Part shown: positions 19,252 through 26,185 of the stretch, in pieces | Layout: each line of letters begins with the position of its first letter | How positions within the stretch are numbered: the stretch's first letter is position 1 | Assembly (NCBI RefSeq): GCF_943193005.1 | Contig: NZ_CALPCH010000018.1 | Span: 1-48,823, forward strand | Source of the DNA: Pumilibacter intestinalis | GTDB lineage: Bacteria; Bacillota; Clostridia; Christensenellales; Pumilibacteraceae | Direction: 5' to 3' | Length of the DNA stretch: 48,823 nucleotides | Position numbers and translations under genes: made by a program | The notes under the pieces: model-generated | What the model saw: only the letters and a program-made list of their open reading frames with translations | What the model was told of the DNA's origin: nothing | The model's database searches: none

Positions 19252-19397
19252 AAAGTCGCTTTTTGAAAATCTATTGACTTTATACTGTCATAGTGATAAA
19301 TACATAGCATACCACAGTGGTGTAATGAGTGGTATTGTACCCTTTTGAAGACGATGACGAAACCTACAACTGACACAAGCAACTAATATGAAAGCGT

Positions 19398-21131
19398 TCA
19401 GCTTGCGGCGAGAATTTTATTCACGGTTTTCAGCAGTAGGGGAACGTCGAGCGGTTTGTTGAGGTGCGCGTTCATGCCCGTTTCCATGGAAATCCGTTTG
19501 TCGCTTTCGAGCGCGTTTGCCGACAGCGCGATAATGGGCACCGAAGCGCGGGCGGGGTCGGGCAGTCCGCGTATTTCGGCGGTTGCCTCGTGTCCGTCCA
19601 TTATGGGCATTTGTATGTCCATTAAAATGAACGAGTATTCGTTGGGTTGAGCCTTTTTCACCGCGTCCACCGCGAATTTTCCGTTTACTGCGGTGTCCAC
19701 CTTAAATCCGAGGTCCTCGAGTATTTCGGTTTCTATTTCGAGATTTATTTCGTTGTCTTCCACCAAGAGTATCTTTTTGCCCTCTATGGCGGCTACCGAC
19801 TCGGGGTCTTCGCTTTCAATCGCCGTATCTCTTTCCTGTTCCTGAACGCGCATTGCGATTGTAACGGTAAACACGCTTCCTTTGCTCGGTTCGCTCTTTA
19901 CCGTTATGTTTCCGCCCAGCATTTCGGTGAGATGCTTTGCTATGGTAAGCCCCAGTCCGGAGCCGTATTCGCCGCAGTGCGTGGTGTTGTTCTCCCGTTC
20001 GAACGGTTCGAAAATTCTTTCGAGCGCGTTTTCGGAAATGCCTATGCCGTCGTCGGAAACTTCGAAACGGTAGGTGGAGAACTCGCTTTGCGCCTTTTGC
20101 TCCTCGGATATTTTAATTGTTACGTTGCCGCCCTTGGGCGTGTATTTGATTGCGTTGTGCGCAATGTGTTTGAGAATGCCGCGTAGCTTGTCGGCGTCGG
20201 CGAAAACGGTGAGGTGTTTCACCTCCGAAAGACTGCGTATGAATTTTATTTGCTTTGTTTTCGCCTGCGTGAGCAGAGAGGTATACACTCCGTAGGCTAT
20301 TTCGCGCAAGTCGCAAGGAGCTTCGGTTATGCGGAAATCTTGAGTTTCCATATAAGACAGCTCGAGCACTCGCTCAATGAGTTCGAGTATGTTGTTGCCC
20401 GCTTCGCGTATTTTATCGAGATAGCCCGCGGCGACTTGCGGATTGTTTATGTTCTTTTCGGCAAGCGTGGCAAAGCCGAATATCGCGTTAAGCGGAGTGC
20501 GCAAATCGTGCGACATATTGGAAAGAAATGCGTTTTTTGCTACGAACGCGAGGTTCGCGTTTTTGAGAGCCTGTTCGAGTAACTTTTTTTGCTCGATTTC
20601 CTGCGAAACCTCTTTTTTGAGTTTGCGAAGCATCTTTTCGGTTGCGTCGCTTATAAACACGTAGAATATATCGCCCGCCGCTTCGCTGCGCACGTAGTGC
20701 CCGTAGTCTTCCACCCAGCGGGTGTTGCCGTCGGCGTCGGTGATGCGATATTCCACGTAGTCGAGATTGTCGCAACTGTTTTTGATTTGCTCGTATATGC
20801 TCGCTTCAACCGCGTCGAAATCGTCGGGGTGAACTATCCCGCGGAAAGAACCGCCCGTGTGTTTCATGAACTGCGCGAAATTGTCGCAGGCGAAAATGCG
20901 TAAAAGAGCACGGTTGGCGAAAATTATTTCTTCGTCGCCGCCCGCTCGGTAGATGAGAAAACCGCCGGGTATTTCGTCTATAAACGCTTTGAGTTGCTCC
21001 GCCGTTTCGAGATAGCCCTCTTTTGATGTAACGCCCGAGTGCGCGAAATGCTTGTTTAAGTCGCCATTCTCCCGTGCGCCCAAAATTGAGAGCATATGCT
21101 CGATAAGATTTGGTTCCGTATTCGTATTCAC
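19398..21131 (-). CDS. PAS-containing hybrid histidine kinase
   Basis: I take the GTG at 21131 as start: AAGGAGA lies 9 bases upstream and a full-consensus promoter just before that. A longer reading to 21281 would run through the promoter. The 577-residue product has no transmembrane span, so it is cytosolic. Domains: PAS (about 40-165, with HPDDFDAV and DGNTRWVEDYGHY), HisKA (NMSHDLRTPLNAIFGFA), HATPase_c (HNAIKYTPKGG, DDGIGISENALERIFEPF, GSGLGLTIAKHL) and a C-terminal receiver (LLVEDNEINLEI; phospho-Asp in ILMDIQMPIMDG; IALSANALESD). No DNA-binding output domain or cognate regulator is adjacent, so the pathway is unknown. Confidence 0.92.
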   Translation of the reverse strand: MNTNTEPNLIEHMLSILGARENGDLNKHFAHSGVTSKEGYLETAEQLKAFIDEIPGGFLIYRAGGDEEIIFANRALLRIFACDNFAQFMKHTGGSFRGIVHPDDFDAVEASIYEQIKNSCDNLDYVEYRITDADGNTRWVEDYGHYVRSEAAGDIFYVFISDATEKMLRKLKKEVSQEIEQKKLLEQALKNANLAFVAKNAFLSNMSHDLRTPLNAIFGFATLAEKNINNPQVAAGYLDKIREAGNNILELIERVLELSYMETQDFRITEAPCDLREIAYGVYTSLLTQAKTKQIKFIRSLSEVKHLTVFADADKLRGILKHIAHNAIKYTPKGGNVTIKISEEQKAQSEFSTYRFEVSDDGIGISENALERIFEPFERENNTTHCGEYGSGLGLTIAKHLTEMLGGNITVKSEPSKGSVFTVTIAMRVQEQERDTAIESEDPESVAAIEGKKILLVEDNEINLEIETEILEDLGFKVDTAVNGKFAVDAVKKAQPNEYSFILMDIQMPIMDGHEATAEIRGLPDPARASVPIIALSANALESDKRISMETGMNAHLNKPLDVPLLLKTVNKILAAS

Positions 21132-21159
21132 GAAAATTCGTCTCCTTATATTGCCCTGT

Positions 21160-21188
21160 ATTATATCACATTCCCAACACTTTGTCAA
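21160..21188 (-). promoter_or_regulatory. Promoter of the hybrid kinase
   Basis: Minus-strand TTGACA (21183-21188), 17-bp spacer, TATAAT (21160-21165), full consensus. It also fixes the downstream GTG start of the kinase. Confidence 0.8.
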
Positions 21189-21205
21189 ATATATGAGCGG
21201 GTGGG

Positions 21206-21268
21206 CGATTGCCGCAGAGGCGGGGGGGGGTAACCGTCGTTGCGGGCACAAGTGCCCTCGCAATGACG
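21206..21268 (-). repeat. Dispersed repeat unit with G9 run
   Basis: A minus-oriented copy: GCGATTGCCGC at the left, GGGCACAAGTGCCCTCGCAATGAC split across the right, with a longer middle that includes nine G (21222-21230). It is the last copy of this family before the mobile element; none is seen again until after rpoC. Confidence 0.7.
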
Positions 21269-21305
21269 GGAAAGGGCGCATGAAAAAAGAGCGTTTAGCG
21301 CGGGG

Positions 21306-21322
21306 CGAGAAAAATTTTGTAA
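21306..21322 (+). repeat. Left copy of 17-bp direct repeat, possible attL
   Basis: CGAGAAAAATTTTGTAA here is identical to 36763-36779, just upstream of the rpoB promoter. Everything between has mobile-element character, so these are the best candidate ends of the insertion. Sequence outside the 17 bp does not match. Confidence 0.5.
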
Positions 21323-21409
21323 CGAAAAGTCAAGCAGTTTGAGCGAAAAAGTTAAAAAACCTTAAAATTTATATTAGAAGTATAGCATGTAAGAAGGGGT
21401 TTGTTAATT

Positions 21410-21502
21410 ATGGCTACGAAGAAAACGTTTCCCATTCCCCTTGCAAGGGGAATGGGAAACGCGCGCGCGGGGCGGTTGTGCATACTGCGTATAGCAAAAT
21501 AG
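21410..21502 (+). CDS. Very short reading frame, possibly a truncated gene
   Basis: An ATG with AGAAGGGG 10 bases upstream opens a 30-codon frame beginning MATKKTFPIPLARG and ending at TAG. The first six residues equal the first six of GlgA in this window, but the codons differ. The perfect palindrome at 21426-21461 lies inside it. It may be the head of a gene cut off by insertion of the palindrome or the element, or simply chance. Confidence 0.25.
   Translation: MATKKTFPIPLARGMGNARAGRLCILRIAK
21426..21461. repeat. Perfect 36-bp palindrome
   Basis: CGTTTCCCATTCCCCTTG followed immediately by its exact reverse complement, with no loop. It is beside an IS30-family transposase; IS30 elements are known to prefer palindromic targets, which gives one possible meaning. 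Confidence 0.8.
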
Positions 21503-21591
21503 CCGCCATGCGGCAGCTTATAAGCATAAGAATATAACACGGTTCCTTAACCCCGATTGCAGACCTCGAAACGCGACTACGTTTCGAGGTC

Positions 21592-22650
21592 TTATACTAT
21601 AGCGGCGAGTTCGGCGGCAAACATTTCGGCGGGAGTGGCAAACCCGAATATCTCACGCGGGTAATCATTTAACCAACTTTCCACAAAGCGCACCTTTTTT
21701 AACGGAGATTTTGAAAAGTCAGTGCCTTTAGGAAACCACCGCCGTATATCTCTATTTATTCGCTCGTTACTTCCGCGTTCGCATGAAGTATACGGGTGAC
21801 AGTAATAAATCTTTGTGCGCTTATCGCCGAATATAGATTTTTCCATGCCGTCGAAATCCGAAAACTCTACGCCGTTGTCTACCGTAATACTCTTAAATAC
21901 TTTGCGAAACTTTGTTTTACCGAAATTGCGTTCGAGAATGTCTAAACACTTAAGTACGCTTTCGGGTTTCTTATTCGGCATGCGAAAAATCTTTTCGTAT
22001 CGCGTGTTGCGTTCGGTAAGAACAAGGAGTACGTTTTTTGTGCATTGTTTTCCTACTACGCAATCCATCTCCCAATGCCCGAAACTGTTACGCTCCGCAA
22101 TATCCGCGGGGCGTTTTTCTATGCTTGTGCCGCGCGGCGGGCGATTGGCAACCGCTTTGCGATATTTTTTCTTGCGTAAGCCCATGGGCAAATCAGCCAT
22201 AGAGATATTGCTAAATATGCCCATTTCAATATAGCGATATAACGTTGTTTTGCTTATACAGGTGCGAAACATTTTTTTGCGTTTTATCTCTCCGAGTACA
22301 GCGCAAGGGGACATGCGGTCGTAAAGCACACGGTGTTCTACATAATTTACAAAGTCGTAATCGTTGCCGAGTTTTAACGGAATACCTTTGCTCGTCATGT
22401 TTAAGTGGTAATTGCTTTGAGCTAAGTTTGGACTGTATGCCGTAAAGTATTTGTAATGTTTTTCGCCAAACCAGTCTATGTAGTGTATCTTTTTCATAGT
22501 ACATTGTCCGCGCTTTATTTCACGATAAACCGTAGAAATGTGTACGCCGAGCTTCTCGGCAATGGTTTTCTTTCGTAACTTAGCGTTAAGACAATTTTCG
22601 AGCATAAGGCGTTGAGTTAAAGTCAAATTTTTTCTTCCGAATGTACCCAT
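21592..22650 (-). CDS. IS30-family transposase
   Basis: The start is the ATG at 22650 (MGTFGRKNLTLTQR), with AAAGGACGG upstream; a TTG-type longer reading to 22704 is unneeded. The 352-residue product has an N-terminal helix-turn-helix (KKTIAEKLGVHISTVYREIKRG) and the IS30 DDE core: HWEMDCVVGK (first D), SITVDNGVEFSDF (second D) and the GSNERINRDIRRWFPKG stretch carrying the catalytic E. Length and motifs are full, so it may be active. Clear terminal inverted repeats could not be assigned by eye. Confidence 0.93.
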   Translation of the reverse strand: MGTFGRKNLTLTQRLMLENCLNAKLRKKTIAEKLGVHISTVYREIKRGQCTMKKIHYIDWFGEKHYKYFTAYSPNLAQSNYHLNMTSKGIPLKLGNDYDFVNYVEHRVLYDRMSPCAVLGEIKRKKMFRTCISKTTLYRYIEMGIFSNISMADLPMGLRKKKYRKAVANRPPRGTSIEKRPADIAERNSFGHWEMDCVVGKQCTKNVLLVLTERNTRYEKIFRMPNKKPESVLKCLDILERNFGKTKFRKVFKSITVDNGVEFSDFDGMEKSIFGDKRTKIYYCHPYTSCERGSNERINRDIRRWFPKGTDFSKSPLKKVRFVESWLNDYPREIFGFATPAEMFAAELAAIV

Positions 22651-22690
22651 AGTTTTGTACCGTCCTTTTCCGTAGTTTAAGAGAGAGTAA

Positions 22691-22800
22691 GCATAACCGC
22701 GCAAGCCGTGTCAAGGGGCGTAAAAATTTTTCGGCATAATGCAGTAGCTTATACGAAAAATTTTTACTTTTTACCCTTGACACAACTGCGCGTGCCATGC
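22691..22800. repeat. Long imperfect inverted repeat upstream of transposase
   Basis: Two arms of about 44 bp (22691-22734 and 22754-22800) are near reverse complements around a 20-bp centre. Inner parts share GTAAAAATTTTTCG, outer parts share GTGTCAAGGG then CGCG and GCAT. Each arm carries an outward TTGACA, so it could host divergent promoters or be a remnant IS end. Confidence 0.6.
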
Positions 22801-22814
22801 TTGAGAAATAGCTA

Positions 22815-22842
22815 AGAAGTGAATGGCGCACCATTCACTTCT
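22815..22842. repeat. Perfect hairpin
   Basis: AGAAGTGAATGG, a CGCA loop, then CCATTCACTTCT. A 12-bp perfect stem with no T-run, between the IS region and the HTH gene terminator. Confidence 0.6.
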
Positions 22843-22899
22843 CCATTGTGGGAGAAGTAGCGGGTTGTAAGCGGAAAGCCGCGGCGTTCACGTCCGAAA

Positions 22900-22980
22900 G
22901 ACGAAGAAAAAGAAAGGGGCGCGGCGTTCCGCTAAACCGCTTGGAACTTCCGCGCCCATACTTTCTTTTTCTTCTTCGTC
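22900..22980 (-). terminator. Long terminator hairpin after the HTH gene
   Basis: Starting exactly at the HTH stop codon, the minus strand folds an outer purine/pyrimidine stem (GACGAAG...CTTCGTC), an inner GGGCGCGG/CCGCGCCC stem and a small GTTCC/GGAAC loop stem. The inner GC stem followed by CCTTTCTTTTTC acts like a terminator. The 81-bp fold may also stop transcription from the other side. Confidence 0.65.
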
Positions 22981-23194
22981 ACAGCTTTTCGCCGTTCGGC
23001 AGTACAATGTTAATTTCAAGCGTACAGCCGAGAGCCTCGACAAGTCGCTGATATTCCGACAGTTTGTAATTGTCCCGTATCATTTTATTTGAAAGATTTT
23101 TTTGCGTTTGGTCGGTAAGTTCCGCAAGTCGCGTTTGCGACATGTTTTGCTTAATCATAGCAAATCTTAATTTTTCAGTCAAACTTAATTCCAT
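22979..23194 (-). CDS. Small XRE-type HTH regulator
   Basis: I start at the ATG at 23194, with GAGGTG 7 bases upstream; the longer in-frame reading to 23245 overlaps the promoter -35. The 71-residue protein is one helix-turn-helix domain (MSQTRLAELTDQTQKNLSNKM around residues 18-38). The family binds operator DNA as a dimer. It is divergent from the plus-strand operon starting at 23408, the usual arrangement for a phage- or plasmid-type repressor of itself and its neighbour. Confidence 0.8.
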   Translation of the reverse strand: MELSLTEKLRFAMIKQNMSQTRLAELTDQTQKNLSNKMIRDNYKLSEYQRLVEALGCTLEINIVLPNGEKL

Positions 23195-23216
23195 TTTACT
23201 GCACCTCGTATTATAG

Positions 23217-23245
23217 AGTATACAACATAAAAATGGTGCTGTCAA
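23217..23245 (-). promoter_or_regulatory. Promoter of the HTH gene
   Basis: Minus-strand TTGACA (23240-23245), 17-bp spacer, TATACT (23217-23222). It is back-to-back with the operon promoter about 50 bp away. Confidence 0.75.
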
Positions 23246-23281
23246 TAAAAAATACGTAAAATCGCTAAATAAATTACATTT

Positions 23282-23325
23282 ACCACTACAAAATAGTAGA
23301 CAACACTACAAAAAAGTGGTATAAT
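23282..23325 (+). promoter_or_regulatory. Cargo-operon promoter with candidate operators
   Basis: TAGACA (23297-23302), 17-bp spacer, TATAAT (23320-23325). Over it lie two copies of CACTACAAAANAGT starting at 23284 and 23304, a 20-bp period. Each is partly self-complementary (CTAC..GTAG; CACT..AGTG). These look like sites for the divergent HTH protein. Confidence 0.6.
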
Positions 23326-23407
23326 AGTACTATAAGATAAACAAGGGCGGCAACCTTAACAGCCAAAGGAGAAAAATAAGTTAATTGTAGCAAATCACGA
23401 GGGTAAA

Positions 23408-23662
23408 TTGAATAACTTTCTTGAGCTCAATAAGTTTATGCTTGAAAAGAACGCAATACGCGCCGCCGAAAATATCGGAATATATTATCCCGAAGAACGC
23501 GAAAAGTATATCGTTGTTAAAATCGGCGAGTATTACAATCTTGCAAAAATTGTTAATGAAATAGCGCCGCAAATATACGAGGTCGAAAAATACATTTATC
23601 CTTTCGATTCTGACCGCATATATCCTATGCAGGAACTTGAAATCAAAGCAAATTATAGATAA
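23408..23662 (+). CDS. Unknown 84-residue acidic protein
   Basis: First gene of the cargo operon, starting at TTG with GAGGG 5 bases upstream. The product is small and charged (VNEIAPQIYEVEKYIYPFDSDR near the middle, given here as VNEIAPQIYEVEKYIYPF) with no membrane span or Cys motif. I do not recognise a family. Small first genes of this kind in phage-type operons are often regulatory or anti-host proteins, but nothing in the sequence shows that. Confidence 0.6.
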   Translation: MNNFLELNKFMLEKNAIRAAENIGIYYPEEREKYIVVKIGEYYNLAKIVNEIAPQIYEVEKYIYPFDSDRIYPMQELEIKANYR

Positions 23663-23712
23663 AATCACTTGCCGACCTGCGGCGGCAAAAGTCCGCAGGA
23701 AAGGGGTAAGAC

Positions 23713-24192
23713 ATGAAATACTTTGTAAATGTAGAAACAATCGACGAACTTAAACGGCAATATAAAACGCTTGCGTTCAAGCACCACCCCGACAGGGGCG
23801 GTAAGGTGGAAGACATGCAAGCTATAAACGCCGAGTATGATGCGCTGTTTGAGCGTGTAAAGAATGTACACGAAACGGCGAACGGCAAGACGTATACCAA
23901 AGAGCAAGCCGCCGACATACCCGACAATTTCCGCGAGATAATAAACGCAATAATATCTTTTGATTGCACAATTGAGCTTTGCGGCTCGTGGCTATGGGTA
24001 TTCAACGCGTATGCGTACCGCGCCGAGCTGAAAGCCTTAGGGTTCTTTTGGTGCAGTAGTAAAAAAGCGTGGGCGTGGACGGATAAGCCGAGCGACAATA
24101 AGCACCGTTTAACGCTTGAAGAAATACGGCGGCTACACGGCTCGGAGATTATAAAGGAAGAAGAAAAGAAACGGTTGCAAGCGGCTGTATAA
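23713..24192 (+). CDS. J-domain (DnaJ-like) protein
   Basis: A 159-residue protein with AAAGGGG upstream of its ATG. Residues 3-50 form a J domain: helix II RQYKTLAFKHH, the invariant HPD (25-27) and helix III/IV MQAINAEYDALF. J domains recruit and stimulate Hsp70 (DnaK). The rest (about 75-159, with CGSWLWVFNAYAYRAELKAL and WCSSKKAWAWTDKP) is aromatic-rich and is not a zinc-finger or C-terminal DnaJ domain. Short J proteins are known from phages and plasmids of Bacillota, where they may steer the host chaperone. The client of this one is unknown. Confidence 0.82.
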   Translation: MKYFVNVETIDELKRQYKTLAFKHHPDRGGKVEDMQAINAEYDALFERVKNVHETANGKTYTKEQAADIPDNFREIINAIISFDCTIELCGSWLWVFNAYAYRAELKALGFFWCSSKKAWAWTDKPSDNKHRLTLEEIRRLHGSEIIKEEEKKRLQAAV

Positions 24193-24222
24193 GCCGCTTA
24201 CCGCCGAAAGGAGAGCAAAGCC

Positions 24223-24687
24223 ATGACGGAACATTTAACGGAAAAATTCAAACACTACGGGCGCAGTGAATACATAACGCCCGACATGTACTTTATAGGC
24301 GGGATATGGAATCCCAAAAAACTTGACACGCTCGACCGCATAACCGAAAGCGACAAAAGCGCCGAACGCATTATACAAGCCGCCGAACAGCTTATACAAG
24401 ACATGCGGAGTTATCGCCGTGACTTGTATATACTGTACAACGACATGCAGGCGGCGCAAATCGTATACGACATACACATACAACTTTTGCGGCACAAAGA
24501 CCACTACCACAACAAAGTATACTATACCGTGTGCGTATTCAAAGGCTATCGCAAAGGCGGGCAACCGTTTGAAAAGATAATAAGTGAACGATTCGAGGGT
24601 AAGGAACGACACAAAGCCATAGCTCGCTACAAAACATTGCAAAAGAAATACCCGCAAGCAATAGCGAAAGACGATATCAAAAAATAA
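24223..24687 (+). CDS. Unknown 154-residue protein
   Basis: Third cargo-operon gene, with AAAGGAG 8 bases before the ATG. The middle is helical and charged (SAERIIQAAEQLIQDM, then a YNDMQAAQIVYDIH helix), followed by KVYYTVCVFKGYRKGG and a Lys-rich end. It has no signal peptide or membrane span. I do not recognise the family. It is 30 bases after the J-domain gene and 12 before the next gene, so it belongs to the same transcript. Confidence 0.65.
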   Translation: MTEHLTEKFKHYGRSEYITPDMYFIGGIWNPKKLDTLDRITESDKSAERIIQAAEQLIQDMRSYRRDLYILYNDMQAAQIVYDIHIQLLRHKDHYHNKVYYTVCVFKGYRKGGQPFEKIISERFEGKERHKAIARYKTLQKKYPQAIAKDDIKK

Positions 24688-24699
24688 GGAGCACAAACA

Positions 24700-25005
24700 A
24701 TGACAATAGCAGAATTTGAATATTTGAAAGTTGGGGCAAAAGTGGAATATAAAAACGAAGTATATACATTAACAAGCATAGCTCCGCTTCGTTTTCCCGT
24801 TAATGGTTTTGTAATGCATAATAGTAAAACTATGGTTTACGAATTTACAGCCGATAGCGATAATTTATCCCGACACTTTATAACAAAAAATCATTTAGCA
24901 TTTATAGCTGAATTACAAGAGTTTGACTTTGACACGTGGTTTGAACAACACCCAAATGCGGTAATACAAAGCCATTCATACGACAATGAGGAAAAGGGCG
25001 GGTGA
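24700..25005 (+). CDS. Unknown 101-residue protein
   Basis: Last gene of the cargo operon; AAGGAGC precedes the ATG. It starts MTIAEFEYLKVGAKVEYKNE, a small beta-rich start like many SH3-like barrels, and ends acidic (QEFDFDTWFEQHPN). No known motif is evident. Its stop codon lies in the loop of the terminator at 24992-25017, so translation reaching the end may affect folding of that hairpin. Confidence 0.62.
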   Translation: MTIAEFEYLKVGAKVEYKNEVYTLTSIAPLRFPVNGFVMHNSKTMVYEFTADSDNLSRHFITKNHLAFIAELQEFDFDTWFEQHPNAVIQSHSYDNEEKGG

Positions 25006-25017
25006 CCGTCCTTTTTT
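24992..25017 (+). terminator. Terminator of the cargo operon
   Basis: AAAAGGGCGG, GTGA loop, CCGTCCTTTT plus further T. A 10-bp stem with one G-U pair, overlapping the stop codon of the last gene. Confidence 0.8.
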
Positions 25018-25205
25018 CATGCGCAACTGTATAGCCTCGAAACCAACACGGTTGCATAGCACCGGAAAATAACCCCGGTGGAAATTTATTGCCCTTAGCC
25101 CAAGCCACACCCGAATTCTATGCGCACCGTGCGCGGTATCCCTATTCGCGGCGAACCGCTCAACCCTTTCCGCAAACCCCTAAGCCATTTGCGGTTATAA
25201 AATGA
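25018..25205. other. Non-coding spacer with motifs shared with 34.5 kb
   Basis: No gene seen. It holds GCGCAACTGTAT (25021), a CACCGG/CCGGTG hairpin around ATAACC (25060-25080) and TATGCGCACCGT (25119-25130), the last continuing into a GCGCAC/GTGCGC palindrome. The same three motifs recur, rearranged, at 34530-34573. It separates the cargo operon from the nuclease cassette. Confidence 0.45.
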
Positions 25206-25234
25206 TTGCATATTTTTGTAAATTATGGTATACT
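25206..25234 (+). promoter_or_regulatory. Promoter of the nuclease cassette
   Basis: TTGCAT (25206-25211), 17-bp spacer, TATACT (25229-25234), 35 bases before the start of the zinc-ribbon gene. With the terminator at 26051 it makes the nuclease an independent unit. Confidence 0.65.
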
Positions 25235-25268
25235 GTCGGCAATTCAAAAACAAAAGGGGTATTACACT

Positions 25269-25436
25269 ATGGGAAAAAATTGTGCAATTTGCGGCAAGCC
25301 AGGATACAAATTTTATCCGCTGTGCTATGAACATTTGCAAATGAAAGCCGACGGCAAAGTTGTAAAATGCGAAGATTGCGGCGAGTGGCGTTTTTCGGAC
25401 AAGTCGTGCACAAACTGCGGGGGGGGGACGATTTAA
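25269..25436 (+). CDS. Zinc-ribbon N-terminal part of a split nuclease
   Basis: An ATG with AAAAGGGG upstream opens a 55-residue frame that ends just after nine G (25419-25427). It carries a CxxC...CxxH module (CAIC, then CYEH) and a CxxC...CxxC ribbon (CEDC, CTNC). The stop comes five codons after the last CxxC. One extra G, or a -1 ribosomal slip on the run, would join it to the frame that continues to 26047. That frame carries a second CxxC...CxxH module of the same spacing, strong evidence that the two were one protein. Confidence 0.75.
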   Translation: MGKNCAICGKPGYKFYPLCYEHLQMKADGKVVKCEDCGEWRFSDKSCTNCGGGTI

Positions 25437-26047
25437 CCCCTAAAACAAAAGAACGCGCGGATATAGAAACGCCTGTATTCGATTTTAGCAGAAAACAAAA
25501 CAAAGAAGAAAAACAACCGTATGTGCCGCAAAATGAGTGGAGTATTGGAAATAACTGTATTGTTTGCGGAACTGAAAGCAACGGGTATTTATTTTGCCGC
25601 ACACATTACAACAAATACAAAAACAAAACATTGTTATTGAAAATCACCAAATGTTCGGAAATCGAAATATTAGATGAGTCTTACGAGGGAATATATATTT
25701 GTCGCGACGGACATGTTGTTAAAAGTAAATCGGAACGAGAAATCGATAATTATCTTTTCAGTAACAAAATTGCTCATGCTTATGAAAAAGCATTAACTAT
25801 TGACGGCGAAACGTTTCACCCAGATTTCTATTTGCCTGAACTAAAAGTTTACATAGAGCATTGGGGATATGATGAAAGCAATTATGAATACACACGTACA
25901 AAAAACTATAAAATAGAAAAGTACCGAAAAAAAGGCATAACGTTAATATGCACGCATGAGAAAACCGACACAAAAGATATAGAGGCAACATTAGACAGAA
26001 AACTTGAAAGTTATGAGGAAGGCAAAATAAACTTTCTTGACGAATAA
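25367..26047 (+). CDS. PD-(D/E)XK nuclease-like C-terminal part of the split protein
   Basis: Genuine coding in this frame starts after the G run at about 25428 (GDDLTPKTKERAD); upstream residues are probably noise. It has a zinc module CIVC...CRTH, then a restriction-like nuclease domain: SKSEREIDNYLF (helix with catalytic-type Glu), FHPDFYLPELKVYIEHWGY (the PD...ExG core; acidic residues in PDF and IEHWG) and GITLICTHEKTDT. Related folds occur in Vsr-like and DUF559-like nucleases. It has no start codon with a ribosome site of its own, so expression needs the frame change at the G run. Target unknown; defence or DNA processing is possible. Confidence 0.7.
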   Translation: MRRLRRVAFFGQVVHKLRGGDDLTPKTKERADIETPVFDFSRKQNKEEKQPYVPQNEWSIGNNCIVCGTESNGYLFCRTHYNKYKNKTLLLKITKCSEIEILDESYEGIYICRDGHVVKSKSEREIDNYLFSNKIAHAYEKALTIDGETFHPDFYLPELKVYIEHWGYDESNYEYTRTKNYKIEKYRKKGITLICTHEKTDTKDIEATLDRKLESYEEGKINFLDE

Positions 26048-26050
26048 CAT

Positions 26051-26076
26051 AAAAAGGACGGAGCACCGTCCTTTTT
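26051..26076 (+). terminator. Terminator of the nuclease cassette
   Basis: AAAAAGGACGG, AGCA loop, CCGTCCTTTTT: a perfect 11-bp stem right after the stop codon. It resembles the terminator at 24992 in its GGACGG/CCGTCC core. Confidence 0.85.
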
Positions 26077-26114
26077 CTCTTGACATTTTCATTTAATTGC
26101 CGTATACTGTATAC

Positions 26115-26182
26115 AAGTAGCGTGACACTCAAGTGTTAATGAATGGGCGGTTTTGCTTAGCCCGTGGGACGCTACTTTTTTT
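26115..26182 (+). ncRNA. Candidate small RNA 1 (three-way junction)
   Basis: A promoter TTGACA (26080-26085), 17 bp, TATACT (26103-26108) starts a transcript of about 68 bases that cannot encode a protein. AGTAGCGT (26116-26123) pairs perfectly with ACGCTACT (26169-26176), which is followed by seven T, so the closing stem is also the terminator. Inside are hairpins ACAC/GTGT (TCAA loop) and GGGC/GCCC. It ends 3 bases before the stop codon of the convergent gene at 26186. No known RNA family was recognised. Confidence 0.65.
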
Positions 26183-26185
26183 ATT

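Larger units (their letters stand above)
21323..21591. other. Non-coding left flank of the element
   Basis: No convincing full gene. It contains a 30-codon reading frame (21410-21502) with a plausible ribosome site, a perfect 36-bp palindrome (21426-21461), and a 12-bp-stem hairpin (21563-21591) directly abutting the transposase stop codon. The stem GACCTCGAAACG/CGTTTCGAGGTC is perfect but lacks a T-run, so it may be an IS end structure or an inefficient terminator. Confidence 0.5.

Noticed and set aside
19274-19302. TTGACT-17-TAAATA after phoR as a plus-strand promoter
   Set aside because: The -10 is poor and only 95 bases of non-coding sequence follow before a convergent gene; no terminator-ended RNA could be seen.
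21511-22755. A near-repeat ATGCGGCAGCTTATA / ATGCAGTAGCTTATA on either side of the IS30 gene as a target duplication
   Set aside because: It is imperfect (13 of 15) and far longer than the 2-3 bp duplications expected for IS30.
22848-23051. A 67-codon plus-strand frame between IS30 and the HTH gene
   Set aside because: It runs through the 81-bp terminator hairpin and into the HTH gene, is Arg/Lys-biased without a motif, and has no ribosome site.
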